This document shows positions 51,235-62,335 of a DNA stretch of 64,000 nucleotides, piece by piece. The stretch comes from Prorocentrum cordatum (taxonomy: Eukaryota > Sar > Dinophyceae > Prorocentrales > Prorocentraceae): positions 22,501 through 86,500 of the forward strand of contig CAUYUJ010002102.1 in assembly GCA_963575745.1 (NCBI GenBank), given 5' to 3'. The notes beneath the pieces are model-generated. The model had not been told where the DNA came from and searched no databases. It saw nothing but the letters and a program-made list of their open reading frames with translations. Position 1 is the first letter of the stretch. Each line of letters opens with the position of its first letter. The position numbers and the translations under genes were made by a program.

Positions 51235-51690
51235 CCCCATCACGCGCGCAAGGGCGTTCGAATGATTTCGACATGCGGCGCGAGAGGCCCGTTTGGTCGA
51301 AATTGGCGAACGCGTTGACGAACCTATGGTTTTCTTACATATCCGCAAGAGCGCGCGCACATACCTGAAAGCTGATGTTGAAAACCTATAGGCTGTGCAT
51401 GTTCTTTCTGAAACACCCGATATCGAAATCCATACGAAACTGAAGGTTTTGGACGGATTCTGGCGTGTACACTTCGCTTTTTCTTTGCATGGGAGTCTTG
51501 CGACAGCACGCGCGCAGAGGCGTTCGAACTATTTCGGTATGCGCTTGCGAAAGGCACGTTTGGTAGCCTATGATGAACTTGTTGCTGAACCTATGGTTGC
51601 CCGAAGATTTCGCAAGAGCGCGAATGCTTATGTTTTTGCACGTTAATGTTGCGAATCCATGGTTGTGTTATATTTTTTCGGGACGCTTTG
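51235..51690. repeat. Diverged tandem duplication (~275 bp)
   Basis: GCGCGCAAGGGCGTTCGAAT... and GAACCTATGGTTTTC...CGCAAGAGCGCG at 51,240-51,370 match GCGCGCAGAGGCGTTCGAAC... and GAACCTATGGTTGCC...CGCAAGAGCGCG at 51,508-51,625. Confidence 0.75.
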
Positions 51691-51699
51691 TTTTGAAAT

Positions 51700-52080
51700 C
51701 CTTACGCCACCCACTGTTGTTGTAGGATTTCGGCATGCGCGCATGACGACGCGCGCGTGTGCCTGTAGTTTTTGGTTCGCGCTGGATTCTTGAGAGCTAA
51801 TGATTTGTCATGAACGAGTGCGCGCGTACATGATTTGTGCTGTTGAAGAGGGGGCGATAAGGGACTGCATGGGATAGTATGGATTCACAGTTCGGATGTT
51901 CGATGGGGTCAAATCACATGGACGTTGCACAACAAAAAGGCGTACCTTTGAATCCCCGGAAGGGGGGTAGATCCCAACTCAACTTTTTCTGCGAAAGAAG
52001 GATCAATTGTCGGCGGCGACGCGCCGATGCAATCTATACGGTGCAATCTATATTGAGGTAGGTACGCGGTGCAATCAGTT
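51700..52080. other. No gene seen
   Basis: Contains a few GGTGCAATCTATA units near 52,025-52,075, echoing the minisatellite at 50,140. No product recognised. Confidence 0.4.
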
Positions 52081-52300
52081 GGCGGCGACGAGACGGCCAC
52101 GGGGCTGCGACGGTGAGCGCGGAACCGTCAAACCGCCAGCCCTGCCCAAACGATGGGCGACGACGAGGCGGTGATGGGGCGGCGACGGCGATTACATAGC
52201 CGCCAGGCCGACATGCCCAGACGCCGGGCGGCGACGAGGCAGCGACCAGCCCGCGACGGCGGCTACATGCTACATAGCCGCCGCGCCGACGTTCGCCGTA
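52081..52300. repeat. GGCGGCGACG-rich degenerate repeat
   Basis: GGGCGGCGACGAGGC / TGGGCGACGACGAGGCGGTG and CTACATAGCCGCC recur within about 200 bp. Confidence 0.55.
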
Positions 52301-52309
52301 CCCGTTGGC

Positions 52310-52880
52310 GTGGTCGTCGATGCCCTGGTCGTCGTCGTCGTGGTCGTCGTCGCCGTCGTCGTCGTCGCCGTCGTCGTCACCGTCGTCGTCATCGTCGTTG
52401 TCTTTGTTGTCGTCGCCTCGTCGTCGCCCACGCTGTCGTCGTGGTGGTCGTCATCGTCGTCGCTCTCGTGGATGTTCCGCTGGATGGATTGCAAAGTAGT
52501 TGAACATTTCGCCCGACCCGACGTACCCGCCCGACAAGGCCGACTCGCCCGACCCGCCAGCAGGGTTGGCTGGCCCGACTCGCCAGTCAGGGTCCGTCAG
52601 CCCGACACGCCAACTCGACCCGCCCACTCGCGTGTGCCCAATTCACTTGTTAGATCGGATTATTGTCGCGGTCGTCGCCGTCGTAGTGGTCGTCGTTGCC
52701 GTTCTGTCGTCGCCATCGTCGTCGGCTTTGTCGTCTTCGTCATCGTCCTCGTCGCAGTCCTCGCTGTTGTCGCCGTCGTCGTCGGCCTTGTCGTCGTCAT
52801 GGCCTTCGTCGTCGTCCTCGTCGTCGTTGTCGTTGTCGTCGCCGTCGTCGTCGGCGCAGTCGTCGTCGTCGTCGTTGTCG

Positions 52881-52916
<36 letters not shown>

Positions 52917-53170
52917 GCTCGTCGTTGTCGTCGTCATCGTCGGCGTCGTCGTCGTCCTTGTCGTCGTCGTCGTCGTCGTCGTCCTCGGCGCCGTCGCCGT
53001 CGTCGTCGGCGTTGTCGTCGTCATCGCCCTCGTCGTTGTCCTCGGCGTCGTCGTCGCCGTCGTCGTCGGCGTCGTCGTCGTCGTCGTCGCCTCGTCGTCG
53101 TCGTCGTCGTCGTCGGCGCCGTCGTCGTCGTCGTCGTCCCTGATGTCGTCGTCGTCGTCGTCGTGCCGTC
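52310..53170. repeat. Degenerate (GTC)n macro-tract, split in two
   Basis: GTCGTCGTCGTCG with GTTGTC/GTCCTC variants at 52,310-52,450 and 52,660-53,170. The two parts end with related GTGGATGTTCCGCTGGATGG and GCGGATGTCTTCCTGGATGG motifs and similar CCCGACCCG-rich sequence (52,505-52,640; 53,206-53,280), so the tract and its flank were duplicated together. Confidence 0.9.
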
Positions 53171-53289
53171 GCGGATGTCTTCCTGGATGGGTTGCATCCC
53201 ATTGCAATGCCCCGCCCGACCGACAGGGTCCGCCCGCCCAATCGGCCTTGTCGGGCCCGACCCTGCCGACCAGCCAGGGTCGTCGTCGC

Positions 53290-53842
53290 CGTCGTCCTCG
53301 TCGCCCTCCTGGTCTGCTCCTGGTTGTCTTCTGATCCTTTGCCGGCGCTTTCCGCTGGCAGCGGTGTGCCGCGTTCTCTCGGCGAGGATGCGTGCCAGGG
53401 TGTCGTTGCTCACCCTCTCCTTTTCTCCCTTTGCCACCCCTCTCCTTCGTGCGGAATTTGGCCGCTACTTCTGCGCCCGGCGAGGGCACGGCGGCGGTGG
53501 CGGCCGCGACGGCGACGGCGACGACGGCGCGCTGTAGTGGCACAGATTTTGAATTATCTGCGTTGTTTTTTTCAAGAGGCTTACGTCATGTTGGCGACCC
53601 CCAGAAGAGGATCTGCGCGGCTTCCGATCTCGCGTGTGCACGTGTGCTGTTTGACGCGTGCTACCTGGCCGCGCCCACCTCCCTGTGGAGCGGACCGCCA
53701 CCCCGGGCCTGGCACCTCCGGTCGCCTCGCTGGCCCTGGCGCTTCCAAACGGCCTCGGCTCGCCTCGAGCCGGCGCCTCCGCAGCACCCTCGCCTCGCCG
53801 CTGTCGCCGCAGCTGCGGGCCTTCCTCCTCCACCCACCAAAC
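53290..53842. other. No gene seen
   Basis: Overlapping frames on both strands; nothing recognised. Confidence 0.35.
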
Positions 53843-53996
53843 CACCCCGACCCAACCCGAAGCCCTCGATTTGTCTCCCACTTCCAGTGGGGGGGGGGTC
53901 GGGGGACGTTGAAAAAACACATGGGATCCGTACCCCCCCCCCCAACCCGAAATTCGGGTCAAATTCGGGTCTTCGGGTTGGGTTGGGGTGGTCTGG
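53843..53996. mobile_element. Small TIR element (single copy)
   Basis: Left CCAAACCACCCCGACCCAAC then CCGAAG; the reverse complement of the right gives CCAGACCACCCCAACCCAAC then CCGAAG. About 26 bp inverted ends with two or three mismatches. Confidence 0.7.
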
Positions 53997-54115
53997 TAGG
54001 TAGTCAGCCCAGGGGCAGCGGCGGAGGGCCAGGGGTGGCCCCTCCGCGGGGGCGGGGGCGTGCCCCCGGGGGGGGGGGGGCACGAGCGACAACTGGGGGA
54101 GCTGAGGTCCTACCC

Positions 54116-54270
54116 CTCCTCCTCTCCTCCTCCTCCTCCTCCTCCTCCTCCTCTCCTCCTCTCTCCTCCTCCTCTCCTCCTCCCTCCCTCCCTCCTCCTC
54201 CTCCTCCTCCTCCTCCTCCTCCTCCTCCTCCTCCTCCTCCTCCTCCTCCTCCTCCTCCTCCTCCCTTTCT
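54116..54270. repeat. (CCT)n microsatellite
   Basis: TCCTCCTCC with CTCTCC and TCCCTCCC interruptions, purest at 54,195-54,262. Confidence 0.96.
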
Positions 54271-54419
54271 CCCCCTGCTGTCCCTCTGGCCGCCGCGGCG
54301 CCGCCGCCCCGCGGCTCCGGCTCGCCTGCCGCCGCGCCCCTGCCGCCCCACGGGGCGCCCGCACGCGCCGCCCGCCCGCACGCGCCGCCAGTGCGCACGG
54401 CAGCGCACATCTTCCAGGA

Positions 54420-54575
54420 GGGAACAAAAACACACAGACACCATGAATCGACGATCCCCAGGAAAAGATGGGAAGAGGGGGGGAAGACAGAACCCCAGAA
54501 AATGTGGGAAAATGTGGGGACTGGTCTTGCTTGTGTGTATTCATTTGTTCGTGTGTGTCCTGGGGCCCCTTCCAT
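54420..54575 (+). mobile_element. Family H element, copy 3
   Basis: AACACACAGACACCATGAAT, CGACGATCCCCAGGAAAA, GGGGGGAAGACAGAACCCC and right end GTGTGTGTCCTGGGG. Best match to copy 1 in the body and to copy 2 at the right end. Confidence 0.82.
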
Positions 54576-54836
54576 CTTGCTGCAGGACACACGAGAGCAT
54601 TTTCCTCCGGGCAGCCCACAGGCGCTTGCGCTGTGCTCCCTTGCGCGGCGCTCTTCGCGCCTGCTGCCGCGGTCTGCCTGGCCGGCGTTCCGGCCCCTTC
54701 GGACGCCGTCCCCGCCGCCCGCGGGCCGCCCCGGCTGCTCTCATGGCGGACGTCTCCCGCCTCTGAGTGCTCGCCGCCTCGCCGCCGACGGGAAAAGTGT
54801 TGTTTCACGCTCTCTGTCGTGCTGCCTGCGCGTACA

Positions 54837-55011
54837 GTCGGGGCCCTGAAGAAGGAACCCTTTTCGTTGGGGAGGGGCTCCGCGTTCCTTAAGTGTTTCA
54901 CAGCTTGCCTCAGGTTTTCCTGATGTTTTCGATGGGAGATCGAAGTTCAACTTATGGTAAAAAGGGGCCTCGTTCCTTATGTAGGGTTCCTTAGGTCAAC
55001 GCCCCGACTGT
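54837..55011 (+). mobile_element. Family B MITE-like element, copy 4
   Basis: Starts CAGTCGGGGCCCTGAAGAAG then GAACC, ends GGGTTCCTTAGGTCAACGCC then CCGACTG. Terminal inverted repeat CAGTCGGGGC, with GGAACC inside each end. This is the best preserved copy. Confidence 0.9.
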
Positions 55012-55027
55012 TGTTCTTGCTGATTCG

Positions 55028-55051
55028 CCCCCCCCCCCCCCCCCCCCCCCC
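55028..55051. repeat. Poly(C) run, 24 bases
   Basis: Uninterrupted C run in TTCG-C24-GCTT context. Confidence 0.97.
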
Positions 55052-55234
55052 GCTTCCACCGTGGACTCCGACTACCACGGGAGCCGATGGCTGTGCATGC
55101 TGTGGCGGAGGCGCAGGGCGGCTACGACCTCGGCTCGCTCGCTGCCGTCTTCCCTGGCCTCTGCCCCTGGGGCGCCGACTTCCCCCCGGAGCCGCTCTCG
55201 GTGGACGTGCCCAGCTCCCCCGCTCAAGGTGGGC

Positions 55235-55630
55235 CCCAGGAGGAGGAGGAAGAGGAGGAGGAGGAGGAGGAGGAGGAGGAGGAGGAGGAGGAGGAGGAGG
55301 AGGAGGAGGAGGAGGCGGAGGAGAGGAGGTAGGGAGAGGAGGAGGAGGAGGCGGAGATGAGGAGGAGGAGGAGGAGAGGAGTGAAGGAAGAAGAAGCAGA
55401 GAAGAGGAAGAAGGAAGAGGAAGAAAAGAAGAAGAAGAGGAGAAGAAGAGGAAGAAGAAGAGGAAAAAAGAGGAAGAGAAGAGGAGAATCGAAATAAGAA
55501 GAATATTAATAAGAAGAATAAGAAGAATCATAGAATAAGAAATAATATAATAATAATAAGAAGAAGAAAAAGAATAAGGAGGGGAGGAGGAGGAGGAGGA
55601 GGAGGGGAGGAGGAGGAGGAGGAGGAGGAG
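55235..55630. repeat. (GGA)n and A-rich purine tract
   Basis: GGAGGAGG grading into AAGAAGAAG and AATAATAAT. It faces a CCT tract 200 bp downstream in opposite base polarity. Confidence 0.95.
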
Positions 55631-55829
55631 CGGCGCCCGTGCCCGTCGCCGCCCCCTCCGACGTCGACCCGAGCACAGCGGCTCGACTGCGACGGCCTCG
55701 CCGCCGTCCTTCCGGGCCGTCCCCCCGGGGGTGCCCGTGCCCGCGCGCCGCCGCGCGAGGCGCAGAGCCGCCTCCTCCGCGCCGCAGGGGCGCCCGTCTG
55801 GCGTGGAGGGGTCCGCTCTTGGGGCGCTC

Positions 55830-56220
55830 GCTCCTCCTCCTCCTCCTCCTCCTCCTCCTCCTCCTCCTCCTCCTCCTCCTCCTCCCTCCTCTGCCTCCTT
55901 CCTCTCCTCCTCCTCCCCTCCTCCCCTCCTCCTCCTCCTCCTCTCCTCCTCCTCTCCTCCTCCTCCTCCTTCCTCTGGCCTCCTTCCTCCTCCTCATCCT
56001 CCTCCTCCTCCTCCTCCTCCTCCTCCCCTCCTCTCTCCTTTCCTCCTCCTCCTCCTCCTCCCTCCTCCTCGCTCCTCCTCCTCCCTCCTCGCTCCGCCTC
56101 TCATCCTTCCTCTTTCCTCCTTCTCCTTCTTCTCTTCCTCCTCCTCCTCTTCTCTTCCTCCTCCTCCTCCTCCTCCTCCTCCTCCTCCTCCTCCCCCTTC
56201 TCCTCATCCTCCTCTGCCTC
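55830..56220. repeat. (CCT)n pyrimidine tract
   Basis: TCCTCCTCC with CTTCC and CTCTCC variants. Complementary in base type to the GGA tract at 55,235-55,630. Confidence 0.95.
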
Positions 56221-56975
56221 CGTCTCCGTTGCGTCCGTGGTGTGTTTAGCTGAACGGTTGGCTTCTTGGCGGAGCCGGCGCGATTGTCCTTTCTCTCTTC
56301 TCATCCCTCTCTCCTCTCCTTCGTCCTCCACCCTCCCCCTCATGTCGCAGCTGGACTGTCGATCTGTTGTTCAGTCCACGGTTCATAGCATGAGTTTGCC
56401 TTTTGCGTGTCGGCGCGCGCGGCGTTCCCACTTTGCCGACCAACCTTCTGATTCGCGATGTGGTTGTGTCACCAGTGGTGCTTTTGCTCGGTATACAGTC
56501 TGCGAGGTCGGCAGGTTGTTCGGGTCTGCGCTGGACCCCCCTGGAGCGTTTTGCGCGCCGAGGGGGAGGAAGGGTCAGCGCCGACCGACGACATATCCAC
56601 GCGGGGTGGTAGTGGTGGTCGTCATGGCCGTCTCCGTCGCCGCGGTCGTCGCCGTCGTTATGATCGTCGCACGCAGTCGCGGACGTCGTCCTCGTCGCCG
56701 TCGGCAAACGGCTTCGAGTGCTCTTGGGGTTCGAGGGTCGAAGCAGAGGGCGACATCGCCTTGTAGATCGACGGCGGCAAACCGCGACCAAGACGACGAC
56801 CGCCACCACGACGACGGCCGGCCCTAACGACGACGCCGCCGCCGACGAAGACTGGGCGCGCGTGGAGGCCAGCGAAGCTGCTGGTGGCGGCCGCGCTGGT
56901 GGCGGGCGCGCTCGTTTACGGAGGACGAGTTTGGGGTCGGTCCCTCTTGTCGACGGCCAGCCCGGGGAGCTGTGA
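56221..56975. other. No gene seen
   Basis: CGTCGCCG-rich and CGACGACG-rich stretches at 56,630-56,700 and 56,790-56,850. Frames overlap; none recognised. Confidence 0.35.
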
Positions 56976-57150
56976 GCGGGGGCGGGCCTTCTCAGGAGGC
57001 TTGGAATTCCTGTGGCATACTGAACAATTTTTTGAGCCTTCCCCGAAGACGCGGAAAACGCTTCAGAAGGCCAGCGGGTTTCTGAGCAGTCACGCCGCCT
57101 TCTGAGAAGGCATTCTCCTTCTCACTTGCCCCCTCGCTCGCCGCCGACCT
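56976..57150. mobile_element. Family K element, copy 2
   Basis: GGCGGGCCTTCTCAGGAGGC at the left; CGCCTTCTGAGAAGGCATTC then TCCTTCTCA and CCCCTCGCTCGCCGCC at the right. Confidence 0.65.
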
Positions 57151-57950
57151 TGGCGGCGCGCACCATGACGCCACGGCGTCGCACGGTTTGGGAGGTCGTG
57201 CGGGCTCTCTGGAGACAGTCTTTCGGACGTTTTCGCTCGAGGTTTCCAGTGGTGTGCGTGGCCTGGGGCGGTTTCCGTCAGCTGCGCCTCGTCGAGGGCG
57301 TTCTGGGGCCGTCGCAGTCACCCCCGACGGCCGCCTGAGGCCCGGATGTGGGTCCGAGAGCGACTCAGCCCGTGCCCCGCCTATGATGTCCTCTCCGCAG
57401 CGCAGCCGCTACGCAGCACGTCGCACTGGATGCCTCACCCCTGGACCTCTGGACAGGACTCGTCACCAGTTTGAGACATGTGCTGGTCCCTAGGTTTGAC
57501 ATCACCTTACCTCGACACCGATCTTCAGGATTTTCCCTCGTTTCTGAGAGCCTGTCCCTGAGATTGTCATCGCTTTTGGCTTGCCCATCTCAGGGATAGG
57601 GATCACTTCGAGGCTGGTTAACTTGAGCATGGAGGATGGAGGCCCTGCTCCACGAGACGCAAGGCGAGGTGGGTCTCAGCTCCCCCCAGAGGGGGCTGGG
57701 ATTCACGCGCGGACCCCACCTACACGCGCACCCCGTCCGCAACAGACAGCCTCCCTCATCCCCTCCTTGAGGTGCATCATTCCTGTTTTTCGTCGTTCCC
57801 TCGTTCTTCAGTTTCTCTCTTTTTACCCCTTGGGTTCTATTGCCCCTCCCACGGGCGCTCCGGTGGGAGTTTTTCAAAAGCCGCATCCGTCTTGGAGACA
57901 CGGGTCCGCAGCTCGAGGCTCTAAGGGGGAGTCGGGGAGGACGAGGGGGA
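57151..57950. other. No gene seen
   Basis: Open frames on both strands with no recognisable product, leading into a GGA tract. Confidence 0.35.
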
Positions 57951-57954
57951 GAAG

Positions 57955-58100
57955 AAAGGAGGAGGAGGAGGAGGAGGAGAAGGAGGAGGAGGACGAGGAG
58001 CAGGAGGAGCAGGAGAAGGAGGAGGAGGAGGAGGAGCAGGAGGAGAAGGAGGAGGAGGAGGAGGAGGGCGAGGAGCAGGAGGAGAAGGAGAAGGAAGATC
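57955..58100. repeat. (GGA)n microsatellite with GCA/AAG variants
   Basis: GGAGGAGGAGGAGAAGGAGG type units. Confidence 0.95.
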
Positions 58101-58261
58101 TCGACTGCCCACCCCCCGTTGGCAACGGGCAGGCTTCGGCACGAGCGGGCTCTGGCGCGGCTCCTCGGCCGCAGGCGGGGCGGCGCGCGCGCGCGCCCAT
58201 GCTGCACCGTGTGCGTAGCCCTGGAGCGGGTTCCGCTCCTTGTCTTCCTCGCCCGCATTTT

Positions 58262-58721
58262 CTCCCCCTCCCCCTCCCTCCTCTTCCTCATCCCTCCTCC
58301 TCCTCCTCCATTCTCCTCCTCCTCCTCGTCCCTCCTCTCCTTCTCCTCCTCCTCCTCCTCCTCCTCCTCCTCCTCCTCCTCCTCCTACTCATTCTCCTCC
58401 TCCTCCTCCAGCTACTTCTCCACCGCCTCCTCCTCCAGTTCCTTCTCCTCCTCCACCTCATCCTCTTCCTCCTCGTCCAGTTCCTACTCCAGTTCCTCCT
58501 CCTCCTCATCCTCCTCCTCCTCCTCCTCCCCCACCTCCACCTCCTCCGCCTCCTCCTCCTCATCCTCCTGCTCCCTCCTCCTCCTCCTCCTCCTCCTCCT
58601 TCCTCCTCTCTCCTCCTCCTCCTCCTCCTCCTCCTCCTCCTCCTCCCTTCCTCCCTTCTCCACCTCCTCCTCCTCCTCCGCCTCCTCATCCTTCTCATCC
58701 TCCTCTTCCTCCGCCTCCTCC
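58262..58721. repeat. (CCT)n microsatellite
   Basis: Long TCC/CCT run with occasional AGT, CAT and ATT variants. It ends exactly where the spliced-leader relic begins. Confidence 0.96.
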
Positions 58722-58743
58722 TCCGTGGCCATTTTGGTTCAAG
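58722..58743 (+). other. Relic of the dinoflagellate spliced leader
   Basis: CCGTGGCCATTTTGG then TTCAAG matches the conserved 22-nt dinoflagellate spliced leader at 19 of 21 positions, with A-to-G at position 5 and C-to-T at position 16 of the match. Mature dinoflagellate mRNAs carry this leader through trans-splicing, so its presence in genomic DNA followed by a protein-like frame is the usual mark of an mRNA copied back into the genome. Confidence 0.85.
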
Positions 58744-59959
58744 CTGTGGTTCCTCTTTGGAGCCAGGTGGATCCCGTTGATCCGAGGCCAGCCGTCGACG
58801 ATTTCTCGCACGTCTGCGTCAGCCTGCCCAGGCGTCGCATAATCGGTCATGCCCAAAGCATGACAAAGCAGTCCCGGCAGTACGTACAATTTCGGCTGTG
58901 CAGTTGTTGCTGGATTTGGCGCACCCGAGGGACCCGTTTCCAGCGCTGCGCCGCGCGGAAGCCTTCGCAGGCAACCCAGCGGCAGTCTCAAGGGAAGTGG
59001 GCAGCACCGACGCAGCAGCTCGAGCAGACCTTCGGCAGCGTACCACGTCATGCATCGTGGAAGGCGCAGGCCATTCACACGAACCCTTTCGGCGCACCCG
59101 TCTTCTCCCCTTTCGTGACGCTGCCACCCAAACCTTCTGCGCCGCCGCCCCTACCTCAGGATGCGCGGAGCCAGGAGAAGGACCAGGGCTGGCAACAGCT
59201 CTGGAGGAGGCGCAGGCCCAAGAACAACTACAAGGACGCAGAGTTTGACGACATCTTCGTGAGTGACGCATTGGCGGTGCTCGCTATGAGAACGGAGCCA
59301 ACCGCTATCGCGACCATCCAGGAGCAGCTCGCGAAGGCGCCGCCAAAACCGACGGTGCCTGTACTTCCGGGGATGGCTTTACAACGCGATGCAGTTGCAG
59401 CATGCGAAGCCAAAGCCAGGTACACGGGCGCGGTGGATTGGGCTGCCAAGGTCCAGGAGCAGCTATGCGAGGCCACCTGGCTACCTGCATGACATGGCCG
59501 CCATCCCAGCGCAAGCGGAGGCCGCAGAGGAGGTGTGTGCCAGTCTGGCCCCCCCCCAAAGAGTGGCACGTTTGCGCAGGACAGGCAAGGCAACGGCTTG
59601 ATGGCGCGCTGCTCGAGGGCGCGACCACCACGATCACCGAGGGCGCCTTCCTCGGCATTGACGTCAGCGTCGAGGGCCTCGATGGCGGAGCTGAGGCCGT
59701 CATTGAGCAGTGGAACGTCAGGCAGAAGTAGCTCGGAGACTGCATTCAGCAGCTAGGGAAGGATCACTCCACGCCCGTGGCTGCGCAGGTCAAGACCGAC
59801 ACCGGCAACTTGAGAGAGCAGAAGGCGAGACCGCCCTCGCGCCAGGGGAAGAAGAGGAACGGCGGGCAGGCGCCGGCAGGCGCCCCAGTGGCAGGCCAGG
59901 AGGCCAGCCCAGGCGCCGCCGCATCCGCACCTCCTGCAGTAATGGAGGATGACGATTAA
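58744..59959 (+). pseudogene. Retroposed ORF1-like protein gene behind the spliced-leader relic
   Basis: Plus-strand frame 3 from about 58,861 reads MTKQSRQYVQFRLCSCCWIW, then KPSQATQRQSQGKWAAP, VFSPFVTLPPKPSAPPPL and RRRRPKNNYKDAEFDDIFV; it stops at 59,490. Frame 2 continues with GAFLGIDVSVEGLDGGAE, AVIEQWNVRQK, a stop at 59,729 and then LGDCIQQLGKDHSTPVAA to a Pro/Ala-rich tail ending MEDDD before TAA at 59,957. A Cys/Trp motif near the start, helical charged stretches and a low-complexity tail are typical of dinoflagellate LINE ORF1 (gag-like) proteins. At least one frameshift and one in-frame stop make it a pseudogene. No endonuclease or RT follows, so it is either a truncated retrotransposon or a processed cellular gene. 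Confidence 0.6.
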
Positions 59960-60424
59960 TAAACGACCGGGGGTCGTGTTCACGCGGCGGCGCCCGGGAC
60001 GACGATTAGAAAAAACCGGCCGCGGGCTGGAAAACTGTCTCTTTTAACCGTTCTCCTCCAGTCAGAACATGGTGCAGAAATAGCAGAAACCTATTTTTTT
60101 AATCGTCCTCTCCCATTTTTTTTAACAAGCGTCATCCCGCATCACTGCTGCAGTCGCAGGCGCGGGCCCCTGCCGCGCCGACCGGAGGCGGCGACCTCGG
60201 CGCGACGAGGCCCGCGTCGCCCCCCGCGCCGCCGAGCTGTGCAGCGCGGCGCTGTGGAGGGCGGGCAGGGGCAGGGGCACCCTCGGAGCCTCACAAGCTC
60301 CAGACCTCCCCCCTGGGCGTCACTGGTAAGGGGGCGCGGCCGGCGTCTGCGATGGCAGCGCCGAGCGCACCCGATCCTCCACTCCTGGGGGGGGGGGGTT
60401 CTCGGCATCTGCGCGCGCAGTGCC

Positions 60425-60425
<1 letters not shown>
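59960..60425. other. No gene seen
   Basis: Two similar blocks, GACGATTAATAAACGACCGG and GACGATTAGAAAAAACCGGC, occur at 59,950-60,025. No clear poly(A) tract marks a retroposon end. Confidence 0.4.
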
Positions 60426-61020
<595 letters not shown>

Positions 61021-61478
61021 CGCGCGTTTGCGAGGGCCAAAGTTGGCGAGCATTTAAGGGATCAGCGGCAGTGCTGCGACGTCGCTGGCACACGTGGGCA
61101 TCGCGCGGGCCCCAGCGACATCAATGACACCGGAGACGGGATCATGAACGCAGGATGGCGCCAAGTCATGTCGCCAGCCATACCTCGAGACCGCGCGCAG
61201 CAGGCCGGAGGCGCCCGCGTCGCCGACAAGAGGGGCCCCCACGCTAGATCCTGCTCTCACATTGCCGCTCATCCCCCGCCGTGCCAGGGCGCAAACCACG
61301 GCGCACAGGACGGGGGGAAGTTAGGCGAGGGGCCACTTGATTGCCATGATTTCTCTGCCGTAAGCATGTGCACGGCATGGCGCAGGATCTCTCTAGCCCA
61401 GATGTACCGCGGCCGTGGCGTCGGGGTCGAGGGCCGCAAGTTGCGCAAGTTGTGCCCATTGGGCAGACTAGTACTCGC
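61021..61478. other. No gene seen
   Basis: Overlapping open frames, none recognised. Confidence 0.35.
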
Positions 61479-61709
61479 TTAAGCGGCTCCTTGGGTCGCA
61501 CTCGGCGATTGGCAGGTGGAGCCAGCAGCTCTGAATGCTTGGATCGGCAATGTGGGATACTTCCAGGCGACGTTGAGGTCGCCAGCTTCGCAGGAGAAGG
61601 GCGCATGTGCGACTTCGCCGGGTGCGCCAAGGGCCCGGCCCCGTTCGCGCGTTCGGTCTTTGCTGCACATCAATGTCGGCCTCGACCCGACTCTCGCTGG
61701 GCATCTCAC
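61479..61709 (-). pseudogene. Possible endonuclease-like fragment
   Basis: Minus-strand frame with EVAHAPFSCEAGDLNVAWKY, then PTLPIQAFRAAGSTCQS. The GDLN recalls the GDxN motif of endonuclease/exonuclease/phosphatase domains in LINEs, with a following hydrophobic stretch and an xTC like the region before the catalytic Asp/His. A plus-strand frame (61,368-61,799) is also open and has a CxxxxC...HQC pattern, so the call is weak. Confidence 0.2.
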
Positions 61710-62158
61710 CCGCGCGGCGCCGGGGCCTTGTCCCCGCCCGCAGGCGCCCAGGCGGGCCCCCTACCCCAACGACGAGAAGCCTCTCCGCGAGCTCCCTAAG
61801 CCCCCCCCCCGACCCTCTGCCCGCAAGCTGGCAGTGCATCGGAAGAGGCAGTCGGGCGGGGCGGGGGCGAGGATGGATCCGTGCCGGAGCGCTCCGGCAC
61901 CCTCAGAGAAGGCCGCGGCGCCCGAGGCGCCTTCCAGGGCCACCGATCCCAGGGGTTCTCGACGTATCCTCACGCCAGGCTATCCTCGCCCTGGCCTCGT
62001 CCTGGGCAGGGGGGGTGGGGGCGGGCAGGCGCTCCAGGTCTCCCCGACGGCGCCGCTCCCTCTTAGAGGCCCGCCCCGGGAGAACGGCCTCGCCCGGGGC
62101 GGCGGGCCCCCCCGCCGCGGGCCAGGGCCCAGCAGGCGAGCTTCGGGCCCCTGGGGGC
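61710..62158. other. GC-rich, no gene seen
   Basis: Repeated GGCGCCCAGGCG and GGGCCCCCC-rich composition; open in all frames. Confidence 0.35.
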
Positions 62159-62159
62159 G

Positions 62160-62335
62160 CCCATGTCGGCAACGCGCAGAGGGGGGTAGGGGGAGGGGGG
62201 AAGGCTTCTTAGAAGCACCCCTGCTTCTTAGAAGGCGCGGGCCTTCTCTATAGACGGAAGGCCGAGGCCTTCTAAGAAGCAGGGTGCTTCTAAGAAGCCT
62301 TCCCCCTCCCCCTACCCCCTTTTGCGCGCCGCCAA
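62160..62335. mobile_element. Family J foldback element, copy 3 (intact)
   Basis: Near-perfect hairpin: GGCTTCTTAGAAGCACCCCT then GCTTCTTAGAAGGCGCGGGC on the left; the reverse complement of the right arm gives GGCTTCTTAGAAGCACCCTG then CTTCTTAGAAGGCCTCGG. Outer ends are GCGCGCAGAGGGGGGTAGGG versus GGCGGCGCGCAAAAGGGGGT. This copy defines the family. Confidence 0.92.

Noticed and set aside
57840-59492. 550-codon plus-strand open frame
   Set aside because: Its first two thirds are (GGA)n and (CCT)n translated; only the part after the spliced-leader relic is protein-like, and that is annotated separately.
61479-61709. Firm LINE endonuclease call
   Set aside because: Only one short GDLN motif; overlapping plus-strand frames are as plausible, so it is listed with low confidence only.
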